DNA of 64,000 bases from Mycobacterium scrofulaceum (GTDB taxonomy: Bacteria > Actinomycetota > Actinomycetes > Mycobacteriales > Mycobacteriaceae). The position numbers and the translations under genes were made by a program. Under the pieces are notes generated by a model. The model searched no databases and was not told where the DNA came from. It saw only the letters and a list, made by a program, of their open reading frames with translations. The first letter of the stretch is position 1. Each line of letters starts with the position of its first letter. The stretch covers positions 1-64,000 of the forward strand of contig NZ_LZJW01000060.1 in assembly GCF_001667885.1 (NCBI RefSeq), written 5' to 3'. This document shows, piece by piece, positions 35,604-45,200 of this stretch.

Positions 35604-36212
35604 ATGCCAACGGTTGCATACCGCCGTGCGGGAGTTGTCGGCTTGGCCGCTGTCGCGCTGGTCGCCGTGAGCTGCACCGGTGGCAAGAGCGTGGGCACCT
35701 CGGCGCCCCAGCAGGGCGGGGTGAGTGTTACCTCCACACCCCAGGCGCCGGCGGCGCCCACTGAGGTGAAGCTTGTCGGGGAGCGCGGCGTGCAGGTAAC
35801 GCTCACCGGACCGATCGCTGCCAAGTACTCGTCGGCCACCCAGGATCAGAAAAACGCTCTCGGTAAGCCGCTGACGGGTGACCACAATGCGGGCACACGG
35901 CCGAGCGGCCTGGTATTCCAACAGTTCCAAGGCGGGGTGATCACCGCGAAGAACGGCGACACCGGCACGCCGGCATACATCACGCTGGGCAAGATTCGGG
36001 AAGCGTGGAACGTGCCTCGCGATCCGGCGGGCGTGCCCGCGGTCACCGGCACTAACGGCTCGGCGGGGCCGTTGGGCTACCCGACCAGCGACGCAACCGC
36101 GGCCGGCGATTCGCTCGTGTCGAGCTTCGAGCACGGCCAAATCGAGTACAACCCCAAGACCGATCAGCTCCAGGTGACGGTAAACGGCAAGGCCGTGCCG
36201 TCGGGGCTGTAG
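35604..36212 (+). CDS. LGFP-repeat lipoprotein
   Basis: 202 residues from ATG 35604, behind GAGGAAG. The signal peptide ends in a lipobox (LVAVSC, Cys about residue 22), so the protein should be anchored in the membrane. A Ser/Pro/Thr-rich linker to residue 55 is followed by an LGFP-type repeat region (GPIAAKYSSA, LGKPL, VFQQFQGGVI, ITLGKIREAW, GPLGYPTSDA). LGFP repeats are found in actinobacterial cell-wall proteins and mycolyltransferase-associated domains. No catalytic motif is visible. Confidence 0.78.
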   Translation: MPTVAYRRAGVVGLAAVALVAVSCTGGKSVGTSAPQQGGVSVTSTPQAPAAPTEVKLVGERGVQVTLTGPIAAKYSSATQDQKNALGKPLTGDHNAGTRPSGLVFQQFQGGVITAKNGDTGTPAYITLGKIREAWNVPRDPAGVPAVTGTNGSAGPLGYPTSDATAAGDSLVSSFEHGQIEYNPKTDQLQVTVNGKAVPSGL

Positions 36213-36311
36213 CGGTGGACTCGTCGAAGACGGATTCCGCAACGCAAGGCACGCGCTGTTCCGGTCAGAGCACCCGGCGTCGCCGCATGGCCTCGGGCGA
36301 GGCCGATGCAC

Positions 36312-37076
36312 TTACCCCTGTTGGTCCTCGACACTCCCTCGCGGGGGTGCATCGGCCAGCGCCGCCACTCCTTTGATGAAGGAATAGACCCCCTGCAAGG
36401 GAAAGTGGAACGGTTCATCCGTCGTCTTGCGTAGGACGGCGCAGGCGAGGCTGTCCCGGATGCCCGGATTGGCGGCCACGATCTCGGAGGTGATCTGGCC
36501 GGGCACCATCGGCACCATCATGGTCTCGCTCGACAGCGCGGCGAGCAGGATTTCATAGGTGTTCGCGGTCGCCAGGTCGTGGAAAAATCCCGGCTGGACG
36601 TTGTAGAACCCGTGGTCGACCCACCCCAGGCAGGGCGTCCAATGGATCATCACGCCGCCGGGCGCGGTGTGATCGTGAATCGCCTTGTAGCAGTTGGCTT
36701 GATTGAAGACATGCTCGGTCGTGCCGTTGTTGATGCAGACGTCGAACCTCATCCCCAAATCAAAGGGCAGGTTGAGATCTTGCTGCAGGCGATACTCATT
36801 GGGCGGGAGCAGATCGATGGCGTTGTAGCTGCGGTAGTTGAACAACGCTTTGTAGATTCGCTTGGCGTCGGCATAGCCCGCAGACATGCCGTCCGGCGCC
36901 GTCTCGGCCAGCAACGCGTCGCGCCGCGGTCCTTCGGGGAGAAGAATCGGGATTGCCTGCGCCGCATCGATCACCGACTCGGCTTCGCCGAATTCCAGGA
37001 TGCGGCCTTCCTGAGGAAGCAGGCCGCGGCGCGACGCCTCCAGCAGGAAACTCAACTCGACGTTGGTAATTGCCAT
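36312..37076 (-). CDS. SAM-dependent methyltransferase-like protein
   Basis: 254 residues from ATG 37076; a longer frame extends upstream. The region FDVCINNGTTEHVFNQANCYKAIHDHTAPGGVMIHWTP shows the acidic-loop and beta4-alpha4-beta5 pattern of class I methyltransferases. The usual glycine-rich motif I is only loosely present (RILEFGEAESVID). The substrate is unknown. The gene diverges from the secreted-protein gene at 37255, with the promoters in the gap. Confidence 0.55.
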   Translation of the reverse strand: MAITNVELSFLLEASRRGLLPQEGRILEFGEAESVIDAAQAIPILLPEGPRRDALLAETAPDGMSAGYADAKRIYKALFNYRSYNAIDLLPPNEYRLQQDLNLPFDLGMRFDVCINNGTTEHVFNQANCYKAIHDHTAPGGVMIHWTPCLGWVDHGFYNVQPGFFHDLATANTYEILLAALSSETMMVPMVPGQITSEIVAANPGIRDSLACAVLRKTTDEPFHFPLQGVYSFIKGVAALADAPPRGSVEDQQG

Positions 37077-37254
37077 TACGAAGTCGGACTGGGCAGGTGG
37101 CAGCGCATCGTCGTTGATCCTATGGCTCGTCGCCGTTGGCCTGTTTCGGCTAATCATGACACCCGCTCGTCAGGGGCGCCTAGCAAAGACTGCGTTTATG
37201 CCACACCCGCCCTTCCACGCCGACCACTCCCGCAGTTCGCGCTATCGTCTGCAG

Positions 37255-37800
37255 GTGGCCATATCGACTCCGGTGAGCGCAGGGGTCGCGGCATTGCTCG
37301 CGATAGCGGCTTGCGCGACGGCACCGCTCGGCGCCGCCGACCCGACACCCCAGCAGTCGCCTTTTCCGACAGGGAAATCCGGCACCACCATCCATGTCAC
37401 GGAATACAGCGCTGCGACCGCGGACGTCACGCTCAACAACGCGAGCTGGGTCTCGTCGGGCTGCACCGCGAGTGGCGGGGGCTGCAGCGTCATCGAGCTC
37501 ACCATCGTCGGGAAGTCGGACACGCCGTTCAGCTATGGCGAGGCCTACGTGACCGCCGCGTCTACGCCGTGGCGGCAGGACCCTTACCGGGACGTCGAAC
37601 GCGGTTCGTTGACCGTCGACTACCAGAAAATCAACAAGACGCCGCCCCTGCGATCGGGCAGTGTCGCCAACGGCCAGACCGCCCACGGATTCATCGCCTA
37701 CGACGGGGCCGTCAACCAGGGCGACGTCTATATCGAGTTCAATGACCCCAACGCGCCGGCGGCGCCCACCCCATTAGCGGGCTGGAAAGTCCACACCTAG
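37255..37800 (+). CDS. Secreted beta-sandwich protein, MPT63-like
   Basis: 181 residues from GTG 37255; an ATG at 37198 would put 19 polar residues before the signal sequence, so GTG is preferred. Signal segment VSAGVAALLAIAACATAPLGAAD. A mature domain of alternating strands holds a Cys pair (SSGCTASGGGCSV). The end NGQTAHGFIAYDGAVNQGDVYIEF followed by a tryptophan resembles MPT63/DUF1942 secreted antigens. The function of that family is unknown. Confidence 0.5.
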   Translation: MAISTPVSAGVAALLAIAACATAPLGAADPTPQQSPFPTGKSGTTIHVTEYSAATADVTLNNASWVSSGCTASGGGCSVIELTIVGKSDTPFSYGEAYVTAASTPWRQDPYRDVERGSLTVDYQKINKTPPLRSGSVANGQTAHGFIAYDGAVNQGDVYIEFNDPNAPAAPTPLAGWKVHT

Positions 37801-37932
37801 CGAACCGCAGCCCGGCGAAGGTTGCGGCGACGACGGGCCGTCCCGGCGATAGACTTTGGCGTCGGAGTTCCTGGCGGCACCAGTCATGCTTGGCTCGCAG
37901 CGACCGCCGAACGTGGAAGTCGGTGGTGCGCG

Positions 37933-39027
37933 GTGATCGAGTCGGGTGGCGACGCCGCGCTGGAAGTCATGCGTTCGGACGAAGAAGCGGCCAAGGGTTT
38001 TCGGGACTGGCTGGCCGCCGCCGAGCGCTCCGGTCAAAGAGTGCTGCGGCAGCCGGACGGCACCTACGTGCTGTGGCGGCGCGACGACGTCCTGGCCGCC
38101 ATCCGCGACGGCGAGGTTTTCGCCAGCCGGCAGGGTGAGCTCATGCCCGGCAATCGGCCATTCGGTCCATACCGGAAAATCATGGTCGAGCAATTGTTCA
38201 CGCCCGGCAATTCGCGCGACATGCTCAAGCCGGTGCGCACGATCATCGAAAACTGCGTCGGCGCCGTCGAGACGCAACTAGACCGCTGCGACGGTGCGGG
38301 TGTCGCCGAGGTTGTCTGGCGCGCGGCGTTCGTCACGGTCTGCGGGCTGCCGACGCATACCGCGCCCGACGCGGTCAACACAGAGCTGGTGGCAGCGATC
38401 CGCCGGCATCCGCAGGGCGGCACCGATGTGATCAGCCTGCTCGCCAACGAGCCGCTGACCGATGAAGAGCTCCTGGGACTGATGGCCTCGGTGGGCCGCG
38501 GCTTCATCTTCGTGTCGTTCGCGATCCGGGCCGGACTGGCGGTGCTGGCGCGAAAGCCGATGCTGCAGCGGGAGCTTCGTGAAAACCCCGATCGGCAACG
38601 CAGGTTCATCGAGGAGTTGCTGCGCTTGGATGGCGGGGCGAAGACCGTTTCCCGAATCACCAGCCGCAGCGTGACAATCGGTGAAACAACGATCCCGGCC
38701 GGGTCGCCCGTCGAGTTGTGCGTCGGATTCGTTCACCGCGACGAAGCTGACGAGATGTCCGGCCATAGCATCAAACTCGATGGACCGCAGCGCAATTGGA
38801 GTTTTGGGGGAGGGCCGCACCGGTGTCCGGCCTCGCACCTCGCCCGGGATCTGCTGGGTATGTTCTTTGAAGTGTGGCTCGCCAAGATCCCGTTCTTTTG
38901 GTTCGACTGGAACGGCGGCGACGTGCCCAAAGCCTGGTACCCCAAACCCTACAGCCCTGCGCCCAGCGCGATTTTCGATAATTGGTTTCCGGTTCACGTG
39001 CCGCTCAGGTGGCGACCGGAGCGGTGA
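37933..39027 (+). CDS. Atypical cytochrome P450
   Basis: 364 residues from GTG 37933. The heme loop is FGGGPHRCPASHLAR, with the proximal Cys intact but Ala where the family nearly always has Gly after Cys-Pro. The K-helix ExxR is EELLR (about residue 230). The I-helix segment SVGRGFIFVSFAIRA lacks the acid-Thr pair that delivers protons to oxygen. The protein is about 40 residues shorter than typical bacterial P450s. It may catalyse a non-monooxygenase reaction or need the substrate for proton relay. No ferredoxin gene is adjacent. Confidence 0.8.
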   Translation: MIESGGDAALEVMRSDEEAAKGFRDWLAAAERSGQRVLRQPDGTYVLWRRDDVLAAIRDGEVFASRQGELMPGNRPFGPYRKIMVEQLFTPGNSRDMLKPVRTIIENCVGAVETQLDRCDGAGVAEVVWRAAFVTVCGLPTHTAPDAVNTELVAAIRRHPQGGTDVISLLANEPLTDEELLGLMASVGRGFIFVSFAIRAGLAVLARKPMLQRELRENPDRQRRFIEELLRLDGGAKTVSRITSRSVTIGETTIPAGSPVELCVGFVHRDEADEMSGHSIKLDGPQRNWSFGGGPHRCPASHLARDLLGMFFEVWLAKIPFFWFDWNGGDVPKAWYPKPYSPAPSAIFDNWFPVHVPLRWRPER

Positions 39028-39091
39028 GTTGGGCGGGTGCCGCGGAACGCGCGGACCCCGCGCCGCGGCAACGGTCTGCCAGGATCATCCC

Positions 39092-39478
39092 ATGAACCAA
39101 CCGTGCCCCTGCGGCAGTGGCGAACGCTATCCAGCGTGTTGCGGACCGCTTCACCACGGTGAGCGACAAGCGCGAACCGCGGAGGAATTGATGCGGTCGC
39201 GGTACTCCGCCTTTGCCGTCGGTGACGGCGACTACCTGTTTCGCACGTGGCACCCGCGCACGCGCCCGTCCGACGTGACCGTTGACCCGGGCATCACCTG
39301 GATCGGCCTCACGGTCGTCGACACGGTCGCGGGCGGCCCGGACGACGACCATGGGGAGGTGGAATTCACGGCCCGGTTCCAGTCCGCCGGCCGCGGCGAC
39401 CGCCTGCGCGAACGCAGTCGTTTCGAGCGCCGCGCCGGCCGATGGTTCTACGTCGACGCGGTGGCGGAAGAGGCGTAA
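39092..39478 (+). CDS. YchJ/UPF0225 family SEC-C protein
   Basis: 128 residues from ATG 39092. The N-terminal SEC-C zinc motif CPCGSGERYPACCG (Cys5, Cys7, Cys16, Cys17) is followed by the YchJ domain (TAEELMRSRYSAFAVGDGDYLFRTWHP). The C-terminal half is NTF2-like. The function of the family is not established. It converges with tRNA-Cys. Confidence 0.85.
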   Translation: MNQPCPCGSGERYPACCGPLHHGERQARTAEELMRSRYSAFAVGDGDYLFRTWHPRTRPSDVTVDPGITWIGLTVVDTVAGGPDDDHGEVEFTARFQSAGRGDRLRERSRFERRAGRWFYVDAVAEEA

Positions 39479-39535
39479 CCGCAGGCGTGCCTGATCGTGG
39501 GCGGCACCCAACCTCGTCGACTGATCTTGTTACAG

Positions 39536-39606
39536 AGCGAGTGACGGGACTCGAACCCGTGTGTACGGCTTTGCAGGCCGCTGCCTAGCCACTCAGCCAC
39601 ACCCGC
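39536..39606 (-). tRNA. tRNA-Cys (GCA)
   Basis: On the minus strand the acceptor GCGGGTG pairs with CACTCGC (one G-U), the anticodon loop CTGCAAA gives GCA, the T arm has GGGTTCGAGTCCC, and the discriminator is U as expected for Cys. CCA is not encoded. Confidence 0.93.
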
Positions 39607-39719
39607 ACGAACCGCAACCCTGCCAGCGCGGGTGACTGTTGCCCAGCGATTTCCTCGGTCTGATTCTTTCGGCGGCGGCAGCGTCCGCCCTGCCGGGTGG
39701 TGGCGGCTAAATTACCCGT

Positions 39720-40616
39720 ATGCGCGGCGTTCGCCTGGTTCATGCTGTCCTGACCATCCTCACCGCGGGGTTGCTGCTGGCGGCTCCTGCCGGCGCGCAA
39801 CCGCCGTCCAGGCTGACGGACCACGTTACCGACAGCGCCGGCGTGTTGACGGGTTCCGGTCGCGCGGCAGTGAGCTCGGCGATCGACCGGCTCTACCGCG
39901 ACAGGCACATTCAGCTGTGGGTGGTCTACGTCGACAACTTCTCCAGGTTCAAACCGGAGAACTGGGCCGACAGAACCCGTAGCGCCAGCGGATTGGGCGG
40001 CAGCGACGTGCTGCTGGCCGTGGCCACGAACACCAAGCTGTACGCCTTATCGGCGCCGCCGCAGCTGCCCGGCCTCACGGATGCCGAGCTGGACAATCTG
40101 CGCAGCAAGCGAATTGAACCTGCGGTGGGCGTCAAGGATTGGAGCGGCGCCGCGGTCGCTGCGGCCGACGGATTGGACCAATCGGCGAGCTCGCCGAAGC
40201 CGATCTGGCTGCCAATCGCGATCGGCCTCCTGGTCGTCGTGGTCGTCGTCGTTGTGGTTTTCGCGCTCTACCGGTTACGCCGCCGCCGCGCCGCGCGTCG
40301 CGACGGTCAGCCGGGCATCGAGGGGCGCGAAGAATCATCGGGGGATGCGCTGTCGACCGCGGACGCCCGGCTGCGTCAGATCGCCGACTACGTCAGCAGG
40401 CATGGCGAGAGCATCGGGGCCGAGGCGCAGACCCGATTCCAAGAGGCCAAGCGGTATCTGGCGGCGGCGCACGCCAAGGAAGCCACCAACGCGGCCGAAG
40501 CCGTCGCCTACGCGAACAGGGCATCCACGTTGGCCGCTCAGGCGCAGACGCGGGCGAACGCCGACGTGTTGGCAGCGCACCGCCGTCGGGGTGGCGGCAC
40601 GGCAGCTAGACGGTGA
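39720..40616 (+). CDS. TPM-domain membrane protein
   Basis: 298 residues. Signal peptide (residues 1-27), then a TPM domain (VTDSAGVLTGSGRAAVSSAIDRLYRDRHIQLWVVYVDNF; about 30-155), a single membrane helix (IAIGLLVVVVVVVVVFALY, about 165-185), an Arg-rich stop and a helical cytoplasmic tail rich in Ala/Gln. TPM domains occur in membrane-protein quality control and photosystem repair. It is shorter than mycobacterial homologues of about 660 residues. Confidence 0.75.
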   Translation: MRGVRLVHAVLTILTAGLLLAAPAGAQPPSRLTDHVTDSAGVLTGSGRAAVSSAIDRLYRDRHIQLWVVYVDNFSRFKPENWADRTRSASGLGGSDVLLAVATNTKLYALSAPPQLPGLTDAELDNLRSKRIEPAVGVKDWSGAAVAAADGLDQSASSPKPIWLPIAIGLLVVVVVVVVVFALYRLRRRRAARRDGQPGIEGREESSGDALSTADARLRQIADYVSRHGESIGAEAQTRFQEAKRYLAAAHAKEATNAAEAVAYANRASTLAAQAQTRANADVLAAHRRRGGGTAARR

Positions 40617-40637
40617 GGGGTGGCGCCACCGTCCGGT

Positions 40638-40934
40638 TCAGAAGCACCCGCTCACGTGAACCCGCCGTCCGCCCCCCACGCAAACATTCACCGGCGGCGG
40701 TGGAGGTGGAAAATCTTGCGGCAGTGGGGCGTACGCGTCGGGCGGTGGGACGTTGGCGTTGATCGTGTCGGCGACGTTCGTGCACCCACTAACTGAAACA
40801 CGTCGGCCCACGCTGGCGCACACATCCGCGTTGGCCACACCCGACGGCCGCACCACGGCATACGTCTCGGGGATCGCGGCCAAGGTCAACACTGCCATCC
40901 CCGCTACGGTCCAGGACCGTGCCCTGACATTCAT
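40638..40934 (-). CDS. Small secreted protein with duplicated Cys motif
   Basis: 98 residues behind GAGGAGATCCCG. Signal segment MAVLTLAAIPETYA. The mature part contains DVCASVGRRVSVSGC and, after a proline-rich linker, NVCVGGGRRVHVSGC. Each of these two motif copies has two Cys, so two disulfide-closed loops are likely. The family is not recognised. Confidence 0.6.
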   Translation of the reverse strand: MNVRARSWTVAGMAVLTLAAIPETYAVVRPSGVANADVCASVGRRVSVSGCTNVADTINANVPPPDAYAPLPQDFPPPPPPVNVCVGGGRRVHVSGCF

Positions 40935-41003
40935 CGGGATCTCCTCGTTCTGACCGGCGGCGAATTGGGGGCCGCGAGGTGGTTACGTCGCCGACCCGGT
41001 CGC

Positions 41004-41435
41004 TTAGGGGGTCGCGCCGGCCTGTCCGAGCAGCGGGGTCCACTGGCAACGCTGCCTGATGTCGGCCAGTGGCTGACGGATGTTCTCAAGATCGGCCTGC
41101 TCCTGGGGGTTGGCGTTGAAGTACTGCTGCACCTCGTCGCGGATCTGGTCCTTGGGCCGATCCTGCAGGTCGGTGTAGAAGCCGTTCAAGTCCGGATGTG
41201 TGAACAGGTAGGTCGAGAGCGATGCGGCCACGCCAGCCGCGACGCCGGCGACGTCCGCCGCGGTGCAGTTGGCGGGGCGCGGCGTCGGGTCGGCCGTGGC
41301 GGTTCCCGCGCCAGCGCATACCAGTGCGCCGCTGATCGCGCCCGCGCCGATCACCCCGACCAGTAGCCGACGCGGGATCCACTCCGCGAGGACCGGGACC
41401 GCTCTGTTCAAAGTAAGTCGGGCTGCAGTTGGCAT
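41004..41435 (-). CDS. Hemophore-like secreted protein (Rv0203/TIGR04529-type)
   Basis: 143 residues from ATG 41435. The long signal peptide ends near TATADP. The all-helical mature domain begins with Cys (ANCTAADVAGVAAGV) and ends with a second Cys (IRQRC), containing THPDLNGFYTDL and YFNANPQEQADL. This matches mycobacterial heme-binding hemophore-related proteins. The heme ligands cannot be assigned without a structure. Confidence 0.75.
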   Translation of the reverse strand: MPTAARLTLNRAVPVLAEWIPRRLLVGVIGAGAISGALVCAGAGTATADPTPRPANCTAADVAGVAAGVAASLSTYLFTHPDLNGFYTDLQDRPKDQIRDEVQQYFNANPQEQADLENIRQPLADIRQRCQWTPLLGQAGATP

Positions 41436-41581
41436 GGTGTTAACTCTGGACCCGGACGGAGGTCCTGTGCTCGGGCCGAAAGTCCCTACTAGCGCGGCCA
41501 ACCGTCACCCAGGGCGTGAGGGGGTGAATTTGCGGCCGGGGCCGCAGACGGAACCGTGGATGACTTGAACCAAGGGGCAAT

Positions 41582-42289
41582 TCAGCCGGAACCGTCGGCG
41601 TGCAACAGCGACCGGGTGATCCGACCGCTCTGGAAACGGATGTGATGCGCGGGACGACGCAGGGCCTCGACAGCGGTGTCTGGATGCACGATGACTCCGC
41701 CACCAGACGGAATCCCGAGCCCGCTGGCGGCTCCCTGCAGAGATTCGATCGTCCGCGACAGCCGCGCCCACTCGCCGCCCTCGTCGTGCGCGTCGACGAC
41801 CATGGGAACGAGGTCGAACACGCCGAACAGCTCGGGTGCGCAGGACTGCGGCGTCTCGGCGATTCCGTACCGGCCCAGCTGGACCGCGCCTGCGGAAATG
41901 CCCACCAGAAGCGCGCCTTGGGCGTAGCGGTCCCGAATCACCTCTTTCATCCCGGTTTTCTCGAACGTGTCCCAGCCGAGGCGGACGTCGCCGCCCGCGA
42001 GGACGATCAACTGGGCCCTATCCAGGGAGGCGCGGTCGTCTGGCCCGAACGACGAATCGATCATGCGGCGATCGGTTATTCCAACGGCCTCCATCGCGGC
42101 CTCGAAGATCTCGTAGAACTCCGGACGATCGCCGTTCGAGGCGCCGATATAGGCAGCGCTCAGCGGGCTGGCTCGGGCTAATCCATCGACGGCGGTCTCG
42201 AGGAGCAGCCGGTCCCGGTGTTTCCAGAAGAGCAGCTGACTGTCCGCCAGGAGATAAAGCGGTTGTAGGCGAGGCGCGGTATCTGTCAC
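41582..42289 (-). CDS. Peptidase S51-like (cyanophycinase/dipeptidase E fold)
   Basis: 235 residues from GTG 42289, which overlaps the TGA of the giant regulator gene (GTGA), so the two are co-translated. AQLIVLAGGDVRLGWDTFE is the S51 turn and GISAGAVQLG is the nucleophile-elbow Ser. The His and Glu partners are less clear. Such enzymes cleave Asp-containing dipeptides or cyanophycin-like polymers. Why a peptidase is coupled to a cyclase/NTF2 regulator is unknown. Confidence 0.78.
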   Translation of the reverse strand: MTDTAPRLQPLYLLADSQLLFWKHRDRLLLETAVDGLARASPLSAAYIGASNGDRPEFYEIFEAAMEAVGITDRRMIDSSFGPDDRASLDRAQLIVLAGGDVRLGWDTFEKTGMKEVIRDRYAQGALLVGISAGAVQLGRYGIAETPQSCAPELFGVFDLVPMVVDAHDEGGEWARLSRTIESLQGAASGLGIPSGGGVIVHPDTAVEALRRPAHHIRFQSGRITRSLLHADGSG

Positions 42290-45200
42290 CGACCGGCCTG
42301 GTCGTTGGTGAGCTCGTCGAACCGCGCAAGCGCGGTATCGAGGTCCGCCTGGTCGAAGATTTCGCAGCGGTCGATGAGTTGACCGTCGACGGTCTGGACT
42401 TCGATTCCTCGCCACTCGGCGTCGAAGCCGTCCTGTGAAACGCCGTGCGCCACATGGGAGCAAACCATTCCGAGGTCAGTCAAGCGGTGCACGGCTTCGA
42501 TCCGGAAGGTGAGATCCGTGGTCAGTTGCCACAGCGAAAGCAGGGATGCGTTCAGGCCGCCCTCCTCGATGATCCCGGGTCGTCGGTGATCGATGTTCAC
42601 CCAATCCGGCGTCGTCGGAAACAGCTCGCGCCGGTTCATCGCGTCGTAGGACCCTGCGATCACCGACCACGTGTGCGCGTGTGGGGCCGCTTCACCGGCG
42701 AGATAGCGGGCATCGAGTTCTTCGAAGGCGGCGTCCATGTCGTCGGGATCAAAGAAGACGTGGGCCGAAATCCGCAGGTCCGCATCGAGCTCCGCGACTC
42801 CGAGCATTTCGATGACGAATTCTGAACGCTCTGGGTCGGAGTTGAAGGATCGAATGAGTATGAGGGCGAGCCGCTCCCCGCGAGTGGCAATGACCGTCAG
42901 TGCCACGTGCGCCAAGCCCTCGGCCAAGGCTTGTATGTTTGCGATGACGGCGTCGCGGCCGTCCCAGAAGCCGACATTCACCACTCGCCGGCGATCGTCG
43001 ACAACGCTGTCGCCAGAAAGGATTTCGGCCGCGGCGGCCCAGTCGGCATTGGCCGAGTGCGCGAAGAGCCGCTCTTCTGCCCGGCTTGCCGCGTTCTCTA
43101 GGCTCGGCGTCGGCCGGTTCAGCTCTTCAAAGCGGGCAAGGGCGGCGTCAACGTCCACATCATCGAACATCTCGCAGCGATCGACCCTGTCTTCCCGGAA
43201 AGTGAAAAAGACGACCTCTCGCCACTCGGCGTCGAAGCCGTCTTGGGAGGTGCCATACCCGGTATGAGTAATGACGGCTCCAGCGTTTGTCAGCCGGTGC
43301 ACCATCTCGATGCGCATCTTGAGATCGGGCGCGACATCCCAGGTGGCTTGGACATACGGGACGATGTTCCCCGGCTCGAACGTTATGCCGCGCCGATGGT
43401 CGATGCTGACGAAATCCGGCGTGGTCGCGGGCATCTCGCGCCGGTTGAGCCCCGCGTACGTCTGCACCATGAGCGACCACGTGTGCCCTTCATCCGCCGC
43501 CTCGCCTGCGAGGTAGCGGCCATCGAGTTCTTCGAATGCGGCGTCTAATTCGTCGGGATCGAACAGGATGCGTGTCGCAATCCGGTTTTCGGCATCCAGC
43601 TCGACAATGCAGAGCAGCTCGACGTTAAAGTCTTCGGGCCCTTCGTCCAGCGAGAATCGCGTACGTCTGAGGAGAAGTCTTTCGCCGCGGGTTGCGATGA
43701 TGGTCGATGTGACGTGGGTGACCCCAATCTCGGTAAGGCTTCGCATGTTTGCGACGTCAGAATCTCGGCCTCGCCGAATGCCGGCGTTCACGGTCCGCCG
43801 GCGGTCGTCATTGGCCACGTCATCAGCCAGCATCGCCCCCAGGGCTTTCCAGTGACGTGCCGCGATGTACCCCCAGAACTGTTGATCGGCACGAGTTGCC
43901 GCGTTTTCATACCTCGGCGCGGGTGGTTCAAGTTGCTCGAACCGCGCGAGCGCGGCGTCGAGCTCCGTCTCGTCGAAGACTTCGTATCGACCGAGCCGGT
44001 CACCTTCGAAGGTACAAATAGTGGTCGTCTGCCACTCGGCGTCGAAGCCCTCTTGCGAGGTCCCCTTCACCACTTGGCTGACGATGGCTCCACGTTCGGT
44101 CAACCGGTGCACGGCCTCCACGTAGACGTGTACCTGGGGGAGAAGCTCCCACACGGAGCGAACGGATTTCGCCAGATCGGCACCCTCGATTGTCACGCTC
44201 CGTCGGTGGTCGATGTAAACCACGTCGGGCATCATCGTGGGAAGTTCGTGCCGGTTGAACTGGGTGTGGCCCTGGGCGACCAGCGACCACACGCGCGCGT
44301 GGGGGGCCGCTTCGCCGGCGATGTACCGGGCTTCGAGCTCGGCAACGGCGGCGTCGAAGTCGTCGGCGTCAAAGATGGAGTGAACAATCATCCGGTTGTC
44401 CCCGTCGATCTCGACGACGCCGACCATGTCCGCGCTGATTTCCCCGGGCTCACATCCCTGGGCGGAGGACCAAATACGAGTGAGGGCAAGGCGTTGCCCA
44501 CGAATCGCGAGGACCGTCGAGACAAGACGCTCGAATCCGACCTCAGCGACGGCCCGCAAGTTGGCGATATTCGAATCGCGCCCGCGTAGTACACCGGAGT
44601 TGACGACCCGACGGTTGTCATGCGACACAGCGTTCTCGGCGAGTAAGTCGGCCATCGCTGTCCAGTCCCGTGTCGTGAGGCAGGCCCAAAACCGTTCGTT
44701 CACTTGGCCTGCCGCATTGACCGGGCGGTGCGGCCGCGCTTGCAATTCTTCGAAGCGCGCAAGGGCCCGGTCGAGTTCTGTTTCGTCGAAGATCTCGGAG
44801 CGGTTGATCAGATCACCGTCGACGGTCGAGATGCCGATTTCTCGCCATTCGGCCCGGAAGTCGTCGCTCGACGTCCCTTCGATAACCCGCGTGACGACTG
44901 CGCCGAGCTCGGTCAACCGATGCACGGCTTCGATGTAGACCCTGAGCCCCGGAGCGAGCAGGTCCCACGAGGCTTCGAGGTATGCCGCCAGATTGTCCGG
45001 AGGGAACGCTATTCCTCGTCGGTGGTCGACGTTGGACCAGTCCGGCGTCGTCGGCGGTAGCTCGTGGCGATTAGCCGCGGCATAGGCGTGCGTGATGACC
45101 GACCACGTAAGGGAATGTTCGGCCGCTTCTCCTGCGAGGTAACGCGCGTCGAGCTCGGAGATCGCGGCGTCGATGTCGTCGGGATCGAATATGACGGCCG

